From: Piscinibacter defluvii
GTDB taxonomy: Bacteria; Pseudomonadota; Gammaproteobacteria; Burkholderiales; Burkholderiaceae_C
Assembly: GCF_004011805.1 (NCBI RefSeq)
Contig: NZ_RCHJ01000016.1
Location: forward strand, 62,001 to 126,000
Length of the DNA stretch: 64,000 bases
Reading direction: 5' to 3'
Below the pieces are notes generated by a model. The model was not told where the DNA came from and searched no databases. It saw nothing but the letters and a program-made list of their open reading frames with translations. Position 1 is the stretch's first letter, and the number at the start of each line of letters is the position of its first letter. The position numbers were made by a program, and so were the translations under genes. Shown here piece by piece: positions 56,345 to 64,000 of this stretch.

Positions 56345-57003
56345 CCCTTGCTCACTCCCAGCTCGGCATAGAGGCGCTCGACCAGGCTGCGCAGCTGCTC
56401 GACCTCGGCGCGCAGCGACTGCTGCTGCGCCTTCAGCGCGGCGATCTCGGTGGCGGCGACGAAGTCCTCGCCCGCGGCGGCCACCGGCAGCGCGGCGACG
56501 TCCACCGCACCGGTGAGCAGCTGCGTCCAGCGCGGCTCGCGCGCGCCGGGTGCACGCGGCAGCTTGAGCGCGAGCGGGCCGCCCTTGTCCTCCGGCCGCG
56601 CGGCCAGTTCGTCGAGGAAGGCCTCGACCGAGGACACGTCGGCGAAGCGGTGCAGGCGCTCGCAGTTGGCGCGCAGCTCGGAGGCGGTCTGCGGTCCGCG
56701 CAGCGCGAGCACCGACAGCAGCGCGACCGACTGCGACGGCACACCCAGCACGCGGCCGATGTTGTGCTCGTAGCGCGTGACGCGCGAACCGCTCACCTCG
56801 AACACCAGGCTGAGCGACTTGAGCGCGTCCAGCGTGGCCTGCACCTCGGCCTCGCTGGCGTTGAGCACCGGGTCGCGCGCGGTCTTCTGGTTGCAGCCGA
56901 GCGTGAGCGCGTTCAGCGAGAGCGGGTAGCTGTCCGGCACGGTGTGCTGCTTCTCGACCAGCACGCCGAGCACACGCGCTTCGAGGATCGAGAGCGCACG
57001 CAT
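56341..57003 (-). CDS. YceH-family protein (DUF480)
   Basis: 220 residues. Two winged-helix domains: ILEARVLGVLVEKQHTVPDSYPLSLNALTLGCNQKTARDPVL (about 6-47) is the DUF480 signature, then SVALLSVLALRGPQTASELRANCERLHRF (about 92-120). A coiled coil follows at the C-terminus (LKAQQQSLRAEVEQLRSLVERL). The fold suggests DNA binding, but the role is unknown. Just 1 bp separates it from the SDR gene upstream. Confidence 0.92.
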   Translation of the reverse strand: MRALSILEARVLGVLVEKQHTVPDSYPLSLNALTLGCNQKTARDPVLNASEAEVQATLDALKSLSLVFEVSGSRVTRYEHNIGRVLGVPSQSVALLSVLALRGPQTASELRANCERLHRFADVSSVEAFLDELAARPEDKGGPLALKLPRAPGAREPRWTQLLTGAVDVAALPVAAAGEDFVAATEIAALKAQQQSLRAEVEQLRSLVERLYAELGVSKG

Positions 57004-57004
57004 C

Positions 57005-57787
57005 TCACACCGCGAAGCCGTCGTCGACCTGGATCACGGCCCCGTTGACGAAGTGGCTCTGGTTGGCCACCAGCATCATCAGCGTCGAGTCCAGGTCCTG
57101 CGGCTGGCCGATGCGCTTGCGCGGCAGCATCTCGATCAGCTTCTGGCCCTGCTCGGTCTGCCAGTGGTGGTGGTTGATCTCGGTGTCGATGTAACCCGGG
57201 CAGATCGCATTGACGTTGATGCCGTAGCGGCCCCACTCGAGCGCCATGGCGCGGGTCATGTGGATCACCGCGGCCTTGCTCATGCAGTAGACACCGATCT
57301 GCGACAGCACGCGCAGCCCGGCCATCGACGCCACGTTGACGATGCGCCCGCCGGTGAAGGTGCCCGGCGCCGCGCCCTTGGCACGCGCCAGCATGCGCTT
57401 GCCGACCTCCTGCGCGACGAAGAAGGCGCCCTTGGTGTTGGTGTCGAACACGTAGTCGTAGTCGTCCTCGGTCACGTCGACCAGCTTCTGCGTGGTGCTG
57501 ACGCCGGAGTTGTTGACCAGGATGTCGAGCGTGCCCATCTCGGTCTCGGCGTGGGCCACGGCGGCCTTGATGCTCACCAGGTCGGTGACGTCCATCGCCA
57601 CCACATGGGCATCGCCGCCGCCGGCCTCGATCTCCGCACGCAGGGTCTTCAGCCGCTCGACGCGCCGGCCGGCCAGCACCACGGCGCAGCCGGCCCGGGC
57701 CAGCGTGCGCGCGAACTGCTCGCCCAGCCCGCTGGACGCGCCGGTGACCAGCGCCACGCGCCCGGCCAGATCGATCGTGTAGCTCAT
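57005..57787 (-). CDS. Short-chain dehydrogenase/reductase
   Basis: 260 residues, classical SDR: NAD(P) motif TGASSGLG (about 16-23), NNSGV, catalytic Ser...Tyr-x3-Lys as NVASMAGLRVLSQIGVYCMSK (about 152-172), and a C-terminal GAVIQVDDGFAV. Asp/Arg after strand 2 (AGRRVE) suggests NADP preference. Such SDRs commonly reduce 3-oxoacyl or other ketone groups. It is divergent from ETF:ubiquinone oxidoreductase, which would fit fatty- or amino-acid breakdown, but the substrate is unknown. Confidence 0.9.
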   Translation of the reverse strand: MSYTIDLAGRVALVTGASSGLGEQFARTLARAGCAVVLAGRRVERLKTLRAEIEAGGGDAHVVAMDVTDLVSIKAAVAHAETEMGTLDILVNNSGVSTTQKLVDVTEDDYDYVFDTNTKGAFFVAQEVGKRMLARAKGAAPGTFTGGRIVNVASMAGLRVLSQIGVYCMSKAAVIHMTRAMALEWGRYGINVNAICPGYIDTEINHHHWQTEQGQKLIEMLPRKRIGQPQDLDSTLMMLVANQSHFVNGAVIQVDDGFAV

Positions 57788-57933
57788 GTCGTGCCGCTCT
57801 CGGGGGTGGATGGGTGCCGGCGACGATAGCACGCAGGCCGCGCTGGAGAGCTCGCTCCAGGTCATCGAACGATCGTGCTTTTCCGACCTCTCCACCCCGT
57901 AGAATCGCCGCCCGGATTCCCCCTGGACGCACG
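57788..57933. promoter_or_regulatory. Divergent region, SDR / ETF-QO
   Basis: 146 bp. TAGAAT at 57900-57905 is the probable -10 for ETF:ubiquinone oxidoreductase. CTGGAG (57843-57848), N6, CTCCAG (57855-57860) is a 6-bp dyad that could be an operator. No convincing -35. Confidence 0.45.
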
Positions 57934-59619
57934 ATGACCCCTCAGCAGATCCTCGAGCAGTACGGCCCGCGCGAAGCCATGGAGTACGACGTGGTCGTGG
58001 TGGGCGCCGGCCCGGCCGGCCTGGCCACCGCGATCCGCCTGAAGCAGCTTGCCGCGCTCGAGAACCGCGAGGTCTCGGTGGTGGTCATCGAGAAGGGCTC
58101 GGAACCGGGCGCGCACATCCTCTCGGGCGCGATCATGGACCCGATCGCGCTCACCGAACTGTTCCCGAAGTGGCAGGAGATGGGCGCGCCGCTCACCCAG
58201 CCCGTCACCGAGGACCGCTTCCTGTTCCTCTCCGAGACCGGCGCGCAGGCCACGCCCGACTTCCTGCTGCCCGACTGCTTCAAGAACCACGGCAACTTCA
58301 TCCTGAGCCTGGGCAACCTGGTGCGCTGGCTGGCGCAGCAGGCCGAGGCGCTGGGCGTGGAGATCTTCCCCGGCTTCGCGGCGGCCGAGGTGCTCTACAC
58401 CGACACGGGCGCGGTCAAGGGCATCGCCACCGGCAACATGGGCGTCGGCCGCGACGGCGAGCCGACCGAGGCCTTCCAGCTCGGCATGGAGCTGCACGGC
58501 AAGTACACCGTGTTCGCCGAGGGCGCGCGCGGCCACCTGGGCAAGCAGCTGATCGCGCGCTACAAGCTCGATGCGGGCAAGGACCCGCAGAGCTACGGCA
58601 TCGGCCTGAAGGAGCTGTGGGAGGTCGACCCGTCCAGGCACCGGCCCGGGCTGGTGCTGCACACCGCCGGCTGGCCGCTCGACGCCGACACCTACGGCGG
58701 CTCGTTCCTCTACCACGATGCGGACAACAAGGTGGAGCTGGGCTTCGTGGTCGGCCTCGACTACGCCAATCCCTGGCTCAGCCCGTTCGAGGAGTTCCAG
58801 CGCTGGAAGACCCACCCGGCGATCCGCGCCACGCTCGAGGGCGGCAAGCGCATCGGCTACGGTGCGCGCGCCATCACCGCCGGCGGCATCCTGAGCCTGC
58901 CGAAGGTCGTGTTCCCGGGCGGCGCGCTGGTCGGCTGCGAGGCCGGCTTCCTGAACGCCAGCCGCATCAAGGGCAGCCATGCGGCGATCAAGACCGGCAT
59001 GCTGTGCGCCGAGGCGATCGACGCGGCGCTGAAGGCCGGCCGCGGCGGCGACGAACTGGCCGCCTACCCGGCCGCCTTCGAGAAGAGCTGGCTGCACGAG
59101 GAACTCGACCGCGCACGCAACTTCAAGCAGTGGTTCAAGAAGGGCCGCACCACCGCGACACTGATGACCGGTGTCGAGCAGTGGCTGCTGCCGCGCCTGG
59201 GCTTCAAGGCGCCGCCCTGGACACTGCATCGCCAGGCGGCCGACCACACCTATCTCAAGCCGGCCGACCAGTGCACGCCGATCACCTACCCGAAGCCGGA
59301 CGGCGTGATCAGCTTCGACCGGCTCGGCTCGGTGTTCATCAGCAACACCAACCATGCCGAGGACCAGCCGGCGCACCTGACGCTGAAGGACACCTCGGTG
59401 CCGGTGGCGGTGAACCTGCAGAAGTACGCCGGGCCCGAAAGCCGCTACTGCCCGGCCGGCGTGTACGAGTTCGTCAAGGCCGACGGCGAGGACGACCGCC
59501 TGCAGATCAACGCGCAGAACTGCGTGCACTGCAAGACCTGCGACATCAAGGACCCGACGCAGAACATCGTCTGGGTCACGCCCGAGGGCGGCGGCGGGCC
59601 GAACTACGCCGGCATGTGA
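57934..59619 (+). CDS. Electron-transfer flavoprotein:ubiquinone oxidoreductase
   Basis: 561 residues. It passes electrons from ETF, loaded by acyl-CoA and amino-acid dehydrogenases, to the ubiquinone pool at the inner membrane. N-terminal FAD motif VVVVGAGPAGLATAIRLKQL, SGAIMDP, then GIGLKELWEV and the C-terminal 4Fe-4S ligands: CPAGVYEF plus NCVHCKTCDIKDPTQNIVWVTPEGGGGPNY. Full family length. The next gene overlaps its stop (GTGA). Confidence 0.96.
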   Translation: MTPQQILEQYGPREAMEYDVVVVGAGPAGLATAIRLKQLAALENREVSVVVIEKGSEPGAHILSGAIMDPIALTELFPKWQEMGAPLTQPVTEDRFLFLSETGAQATPDFLLPDCFKNHGNFILSLGNLVRWLAQQAEALGVEIFPGFAAAEVLYTDTGAVKGIATGNMGVGRDGEPTEAFQLGMELHGKYTVFAEGARGHLGKQLIARYKLDAGKDPQSYGIGLKELWEVDPSRHRPGLVLHTAGWPLDADTYGGSFLYHDADNKVELGFVVGLDYANPWLSPFEEFQRWKTHPAIRATLEGGKRIGYGARAITAGGILSLPKVVFPGGALVGCEAGFLNASRIKGSHAAIKTGMLCAEAIDAALKAGRGGDELAAYPAAFEKSWLHEELDRARNFKQWFKKGRTTATLMTGVEQWLLPRLGFKAPPWTLHRQAADHTYLKPADQCTPITYPKPDGVISFDRLGSVFISNTNHAEDQPAHLTLKDTSVPVAVNLQKYAGPESRYCPAGVYEFVKADGEDDRLQINAQNCVHCKTCDIKDPTQNIVWVTPEGGGGPNYAGM

Positions 59620-60578
59620 AGCCCGGCGTCGCGCTGCCACGGGCGGCCGGGCCGCTGCTGCTGGTCGCCGCCTTCGCGGCCGGCGCTGCGCTCGATGCGC
59701 TGCCCGGCGGCCAGCGCATCAACCTGTTCGCCCCGCCGCTGCTGGCGATGCTGGGCTGGAACCTCGCCGTCTACGCGCTGCTGCTGGTGGCCGTGGCGCG
59801 CCATCGGTCGTTGACGACACCGCAGCGGCGCCTGGCCGCCTGGCTGCACGCCGCGGCGGCGCTGCTCGCCTGCGGCGCGGTGCTGTCGATGTACGCCCGC
59901 GGCAGCTTCCTCGAGTTCCGCGCCGGCTGGGACAGCACCTTCTTCGACGCCCCCGCGCTGCATCGCTTCATGCAGTGGCTGTTCGGCCCGGCTGCGGCGC
60001 TGGGCGGCATCACGCTGCCCACGCTGGACGAGTTCGCGGCGCTGCGCTTCTCGGCCGGGGGCGGTGGCGAGCGCGCGGCCCGCTGGATCCATCTCTACGC
60101 CATCACGCTGGCCGCGCTGGTGATCCTGCCGCGCACGCTGCTGGCCTTCGCCGCCGCCCGCGCCAGCGAGGCGCCTGCACCGAGCGCCGGCGCCCGGCCG
60201 CTGCAGGTGCTGCCCTACAGCTACCAGGGCGCCGAGGCGCTGCGCGCCGGGCTGCGGGCCGCGCTCGAACGGCACGTGGGCGGCCCGGTCGAGCTGCAGC
60301 TCGCGCCCTCGCTGGCGCAAGGCGAGGAGGCGCAGGCCGTCGCAGCCGAGGTGCTGCTGCTGCCGCTGACCGCCACGCCCGAGGCCGAGACCCACGGTGC
60401 GCTGCTCGCCGCCCTGCCCGCGCCGCCGGCGCTGGTGCTGCTCGACGAATCGGGGTTCCGGCGCCGCTTCGCCGGGCCGGACGGCGCGCGCCGCCTCGAG
60501 GAGCGCCGGGCGCTGTGGCGATCCTGGCTCGTGTCGCGCCACCTTCCGGCGCTGTTCGTCGACCTGTCGGTGCCGTGA
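59616..60578 (+). CDS. DUF2868 membrane protein
   Basis: 320 residues starting at GTG. Four hydrophobic segments (about 12-26, 44-62, 80-95, 155-175) and a cytoplasmic C-terminal domain of about 130 residues (PLQVLPYSYQGAEALRAGL...ALVLLDESGFRRRF). It matches the family known as DUF2868, which occurs paired with the DUF3482 GTPase encoded next (GTGA overlap). The partner suggests a membrane complex with GTP-driven action; nothing more is known. Confidence 0.82.
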   Translation: MKPGVALPRAAGPLLLVAAFAAGAALDALPGGQRINLFAPPLLAMLGWNLAVYALLLVAVARHRSLTTPQRRLAAWLHAAAALLACGAVLSMYARGSFLEFRAGWDSTFFDAPALHRFMQWLFGPAAALGGITLPTLDEFAALRFSAGGGGERAARWIHLYAITLAALVILPRTLLAFAAARASEAPAPSAGARPLQVLPYSYQGAEALRAGLRAALERHVGGPVELQLAPSLAQGEEAQAVAAEVLLLPLTATPEAETHGALLAALPAPPALVLLDESGFRRRFAGPDGARRLEERRALWRSWLVSRHLPALFVDLSVP

Positions 60579-62023
60579 GGATCGCGCTCAGCCTGGTCTC
60601 GCACACCAACGTCGGCAAGACGACGCTGGCGCGCACCCTGCTGCGGCGCGACGTCGGCGAGGTGCGCGACGCGCCGCACGTCACGCAGGTGGCCGAGCGC
60701 CAGACCCTGGTCGAGGCCGGCGATCACGTGCTCGAGCTGTGGGACACGCCGGGCTTCGGCGACAGCGTGCGCCTGGCGCGTCGGCTCTCGCGTGCCGGCA
60801 ACCCGATCGGCTGGTTCCTCAACGAGGTGTGGGACCGCTGGCGCGAGCCGGCGCTGTGGTCCAGCCAGCGTGCGGTGAAGAACGTGCTCGACGAGGCCGA
60901 CGTGGTGCTCTACCTCGTCAACGCCGCCGAGCCGCCCGAGGACAGCCCGCAGGTCGACGCCGAGCTCGCGGTGCTGGACCTGCTGGGCACGCCGACGCTG
61001 CTGCTGCTGAACCAGGTCGGCCCGCCGCTGGACGCGCTGTCCGAGGCCGCCGAGCGGGCGCGCTGGCAGGGCGTCGCCGAGGCCCACCGCTGCGTGCGTG
61101 GCGTGCTGGCACTGGACGCCTTCGCGCGCTGCTGGGTGCAGGAGGATGCGCTGCTGCGTGCCGTCGGCGCCGCGCTGCCGGGCGAGGCGCGGTCCGCCTT
61201 CGACGTGCTGCACAGGGCCTGGCGCGAACGCGAGCGTGGCGTCTGGCAGCAGGCGCTGCAGGTGCTGGCGCAGCGCCTGGCGCGCGCCGCGTGCGACCGC
61301 GAGCCGATCGCCGAGACCGGCTGGACCGACCGCCTGGCCGAACTCGGCAGCGCGCTCGGTCTGCGCCGCGGCGGGCCGGCCACGCCGCGCGAACGCGCGA
61401 TGAGCGCGCTGGCCGAGCGGCTCGACACCGACATGCGCGCCAGCACCGACCGCCTGATCGCGCTGCACGGCCTGGACGGCCACGCCGGCGCGCAGGTGCT
61501 GCAACGCCTGGCCGAGCACTATGCGCTGCGCGCGCCGCTCTCCGAAGGCCGCTCGGCGCTGGTCGGCGGACTGCTCAGCGGCGCGCTGGCCGGACTCAAG
61601 GCCGACCTCGCCAGCGGTGGCCTGACGCTCGGCGGCGGCCTGCTGGCCGGCGGCCTGCTCGGGGCGCTCGGCGCCGCCGGCCTGGCACGCGGCTACAACC
61701 TGGTGCGCGGCCTGGAGCAGCCGACCCTGGCCTGGACCGAGGAGGTGCTGCACGAGCTCGCCGAATCCGCCCTGCTCGGCTACCTGGCGGTGGCGCACCA
61801 TGGGCGCGGCCGCGGCGCCTGGGTCGACGGGCCCGGGCCGGCGTTCTGGGCCGAGCAGGTGCAGGCGGCGCTGGCACCGCAGCATGCCGCCTTCGACGCG
61901 GCCTGGCGCCGGCGCACGCCGCAGGACGAGGTGGCCGTGGCCGCTGCGCTGCAGGCTCCCCTCGGCAGCGCCGGTGCGGCCCTGCTGCGATCGCTCTATC
62001 CGGACGCGGCCGACTGGCTGTGA
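60575..62023 (+). CDS. DUF3482 GTPase
   Basis: 482 residues starting at GTG 60575. The N-terminal GTPase domain has a P-loop SHTNVGKTTLAR (residues about 8-19), switch region VTQVAERQ, G3 DTPGF and a variant G4 (NQVG where NKxD is usual). The C-terminal part is DUF3482, with a Gly-rich hydrophobic segment GGLLSGALAGLKADLASGGLTLGGGLLAGGLLGALGAAGLA (about 330-370) that may insert in the membrane. It is coupled to the DUF2868 protein. It resembles Era/TrmE-like GTPases, but its role is unknown. Confidence 0.86.
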   Translation: MRIALSLVSHTNVGKTTLARTLLRRDVGEVRDAPHVTQVAERQTLVEAGDHVLELWDTPGFGDSVRLARRLSRAGNPIGWFLNEVWDRWREPALWSSQRAVKNVLDEADVVLYLVNAAEPPEDSPQVDAELAVLDLLGTPTLLLLNQVGPPLDALSEAAERARWQGVAEAHRCVRGVLALDAFARCWVQEDALLRAVGAALPGEARSAFDVLHRAWRERERGVWQQALQVLAQRLARAACDREPIAETGWTDRLAELGSALGLRRGGPATPRERAMSALAERLDTDMRASTDRLIALHGLDGHAGAQVLQRLAEHYALRAPLSEGRSALVGGLLSGALAGLKADLASGGLTLGGGLLAGGLLGALGAAGLARGYNLVRGLEQPTLAWTEEVLHELAESALLGYLAVAHHGRGRGAWVDGPGPAFWAEQVQAALAPQHAAFDAAWRRRTPQDEVAVAAALQAPLGSAGAALLRSLYPDAADWL

Positions 62024-62038
62024 ACGGGGGCGCGCGCG

Positions 62039-63952
62039 TCAGGCGCTGCGGCCGCCCCACACCAGCGCGTCGGGCACCGCGCGCATCTTGTCGAGCAGCG
62101 CGGCCTGCGCCTTGTCGGCCCAGACCGGGTGCGCGGTGTCGATCACCATGAACGGACACGGCAGGTCGATGCGCTCGCGCAGCTCGGCCCACCAGGACTG
62201 CGCGTCGGGCTGGCCCAGCACCTTGGAGCGCTCGACGATGACGATGCAGAAGCGCCAGTCCGGCGCCTCGGCCACGGCCTTGCGCACCACCCAGGCCCGG
62301 CCGGCCGCCTTCTCGCCGCGCAGCAGGTCCTCCAGCGGGCGCAGCGCGCGACGGCCCAGGCCGTGCGGCTCGAAGCGCGGCTCGCCTTCGAAGTCGTGCA
62401 GCGCCTCCCAGGTGGCCTCGGTGCGCTGCTCGATGCGCGCCAGCGTGGCGCGCCAGGTCTTCAGCTCGTCCCAGCGCTCGCGTGCCTGCAGCCAGGCCTC
62501 GATGCGCTGCGCCGCGGGCAGCGCCCAGGGGTGGTTGCCGCCCTCGGCCACCTCGCGCAGCAGCTGCGCGCCCTCGTCGTTGAACTGGCGGTCGTCGACC
62601 TCGATCAGCGTGCTGCCGAGCTCGTAGCGGGCGCCCAGGTGCGTCGGGTGGTCGCGCAGCATGCGGCGCAGCACCGTGATCTCGGCCGCCTCGCCCTCGA
62701 TCCACAGCGCGGCGCGGGCCCACAGCAGGTGGTCGTCCGGGTCCAGCGGGCCCTGGTTCAGCGCCGCCTGCAGCTCCTCGGCCATGCGGCGCTGCGCCTG
62801 CGCGTAGCGGTGCCGCTCGCGCCAGCCCTCGGCGCTGCGCCGGCGCCACTGGTGGTCGAGCCGGGTCAGCCAGGCCGGCAGCGCCTCGCGCAGCAGCGCC
62901 TCGGCGGCCGAGACGGTCAGCGGCGGCGGCAGCTTCGCCGGCACGTCGGCGAAGTCGAGCCGGTCGCGCAGGCCGGGGTGGGTGTCGGACAGGTCGGGCA
63001 GGCGCTTGACCGCCTCCTTCAGCCACAGCCCCGCCTTTGCGTTCGCGGGCGCGCTCTTCAGCGCCTGCTGCATCGCGCGGTAGGGCCGCTCCTTCTCCGG
63101 GCTCGGCAGGTGCGCGGCATGGCGCCACACCATCGGCCAGAACTGCTCGTGCAGGTAGCGCGCCTGAAGCTCGATGGCGATCAGCCCGGTGGCGGCCGGC
63201 TCGCGCCCCACCACCTCGTGCGCGGTGCGGTCGGCCTCGTACTCCTGCTGGCGCGAGAGCACGAAGGCGCGGGCGTTGAAGCGCGGGAAGAAATGGCGGA
63301 AGAAGAAGGCCAGCGCCAGGTCGGCCACCGAGCCGCCCAGGCGGGCACGCTCGCGCGACTCGGCCAGGCGCACCCAGGAGCGCCGCGTGCGGTAGACCCA
63401 GGCGCCGAGCTTGCCGTGCGCGCCGCGCAGGTGGCCGAACTCGTGCGCCAGCACGGCGGCGAGCTGCTTGCCGTCCAGCGCCATCATCAGCGGCAGGCCG
63501 AGGATCAGGGTGTTGCGGTGCCAGCCCAGCAGGCCCAGGCGCGGCTGCTGCACCACCGCGGCGTTCATCTCGCCGTCGATCAGCACGCGGTCGGGACGTG
63601 GCGCCCCGACACGCCGGCGCACCTGGTCGATCAGCTCGAACAGACGCGGCGCCTCGCGGTGCGTGATGGGCATGCCCTCGGGCTCGCCGCTGCGCAGCCA
63701 CAAGGCGCGCAGCAGCGAGACCAGCAGCGAGGCGCAGCCGATCACCAGCAGCACCTTCCAGCTGCGCACGCGGCCGTGCACCAGCTGGGTCAGGCCCCAA
63801 CCCAGGCCGACGGCAGCGCCGGCCAGCGTCGCGACGATGGCGGCGTAGCCGAACGCGGCCAGCGCCGCGGTGACCAGCGCGAAACGGCGCGGATCGTCGC
63901 GGCTGTCGTGTTCGTAGGCCGCGACGAGGCGGCGGTAGTCGTGGTCGTGCAC
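62039..63952 (-). CDS. M48-family membrane metalloprotease
   Basis: 637 residues from GTG 63952, with GGAG upstream. Two N-terminal membrane helices (about 27-55 and 66-84), then a zinc-metalloprotease domain with HEFGH (about residue 166-170) and the third ligand Glu in EYEADRTAHE (about 237). Two more hydrophobic patches lie near 205-220. The C-terminal half (about 340-637) is a long helical region with TPR-like stretches and no recognised domain, unusual beside 300-residue HtpX. It is convergent with the DUF3482 gene. Confidence 0.88.
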   Translation of the reverse strand: MHDHDYRRLVAAYEHDSRDDPRRFALVTAALAAFGYAAIVATLAGAAVGLGWGLTQLVHGRVRSWKVLLVIGCASLLVSLLRALWLRSGEPEGMPITHREAPRLFELIDQVRRRVGAPRPDRVLIDGEMNAAVVQQPRLGLLGWHRNTLILGLPLMMALDGKQLAAVLAHEFGHLRGAHGKLGAWVYRTRRSWVRLAESRERARLGGSVADLALAFFFRHFFPRFNARAFVLSRQQEYEADRTAHEVVGREPAATGLIAIELQARYLHEQFWPMVWRHAAHLPSPEKERPYRAMQQALKSAPANAKAGLWLKEAVKRLPDLSDTHPGLRDRLDFADVPAKLPPPLTVSAAEALLREALPAWLTRLDHQWRRRSAEGWRERHRYAQAQRRMAEELQAALNQGPLDPDDHLLWARAALWIEGEAAEITVLRRMLRDHPTHLGARYELGSTLIEVDDRQFNDEGAQLLREVAEGGNHPWALPAAQRIEAWLQARERWDELKTWRATLARIEQRTEATWEALHDFEGEPRFEPHGLGRRALRPLEDLLRGEKAAGRAWVVRKAVAEAPDWRFCIVIVERSKVLGQPDAQSWWAELRERIDLPCPFMVIDTAHPVWADKAQAALLDKMRAVPDALVWGGRSA

Positions 63953-64000
63953 GGGAGGCTCCGAAGGTCGAAGTGTCGCGGCTGGGCGTGCTGTCCGGCC
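63953..64000. other. Upstream region of the M48 protease gene
   Basis: The last 48 bp contain the Shine-Dalgarno sequence of the protease gene (GGAG); no promoter can be called. Confidence 0.3.

Overview
The window is very GC-rich, gene-dense DNA with the gene content of a betaproteobacterium, most probably a Burkholderiales member of the Rubrivivax/Leptothrix/Methylibium type. Pointers are an EF-P with arginine at position 32 beside its rhamnosyltransferase EarP, the order surE-pcm-nlpD-rpoS, an HU / tRNA-Val / ppiD block and a DUF2917 protein. The placement is inferred from gene content; no search was run. No gene-free stretch exceeds about 215 bp. There is no CRISPR array, transposase, integrase or rRNA.

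Layout. 1-3.3 kb: end of an unknown gene, a thioesterase-acetyltransferase fusion, an HSL-type esterase and an iron-type alcohol dehydrogenase. 3.4-7.0 kb: surE-pcm-nlpD-rpoS, all on the minus strand. 7.1-14.5 kb (plus): a quinone oxidoreductase, a NarL-type two-component pair, a three-gene tetronate/threonate catabolic operon (dehydrogenase, kinase, aldolase-type decarboxylase) and a DUF2917 protein.

14.5-34.0 kb is a copper-handling block, almost all on the minus strand. It holds a CusCBA-type RND efflux system whose adaptor carries a C-terminal CusF domain, two Cu(I) P-type ATPases, CopZ, the MerR-type regulator CueR, a multicopper oxidase with a cupredoxin and a lipoprotein outer-membrane factor, a free CusF-like protein, a Met-rich lipoprotein, a cytochrome c and several small unassigned secreted proteins. 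Four promoters here (ATPase 1, ATPase 2, copZ, cueR) share one dyad, CCTT-N11-AAGG, lying in a 19-bp spacer behind TTGACC. That is the layout of a MerR/CueR-activated copper regulon. The likely division of labour is: CopZ and the two ATPases clear the cytoplasm, the oxidase, cupredoxin and Met/His-rich proteins buffer or oxidise periplasmic Cu(I), and CusCBA exports it across the envelope.

34.1-50.5 kb is mostly housekeeping: tRNA-His, ppiD, tRNA-Val, HU, an EamA transporter, pgsA, a TonB-C-like lipoprotein, uvrC, earP, efp, a DUF3445 protein, mnmC, rpiA, pyrD, a membrane-bound AraC regulator and a two-subunit CoA-transferase. 50.5-64 kb: a PaaI-type thioesterase with a PAS-LuxR regulator, a YfiR protein with a TonB-dependent receptor, a Tat-exported flavin amine oxidase, a 4HBT thioesterase, a YceH protein, a short-chain dehydrogenase, ETF:ubiquinone oxidoreductase, a DUF2868/DUF3482 membrane-protein/GTPase pair and an M48 metalloprotease.

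Translational coupling through 4-bp ATGA/GTGA overlaps is common, and many genes start with GTG. The least described material is the set of small secreted proteins inside the copper block, two of which (20643-21056 and 25033-25521) look like diverged copies of one family.
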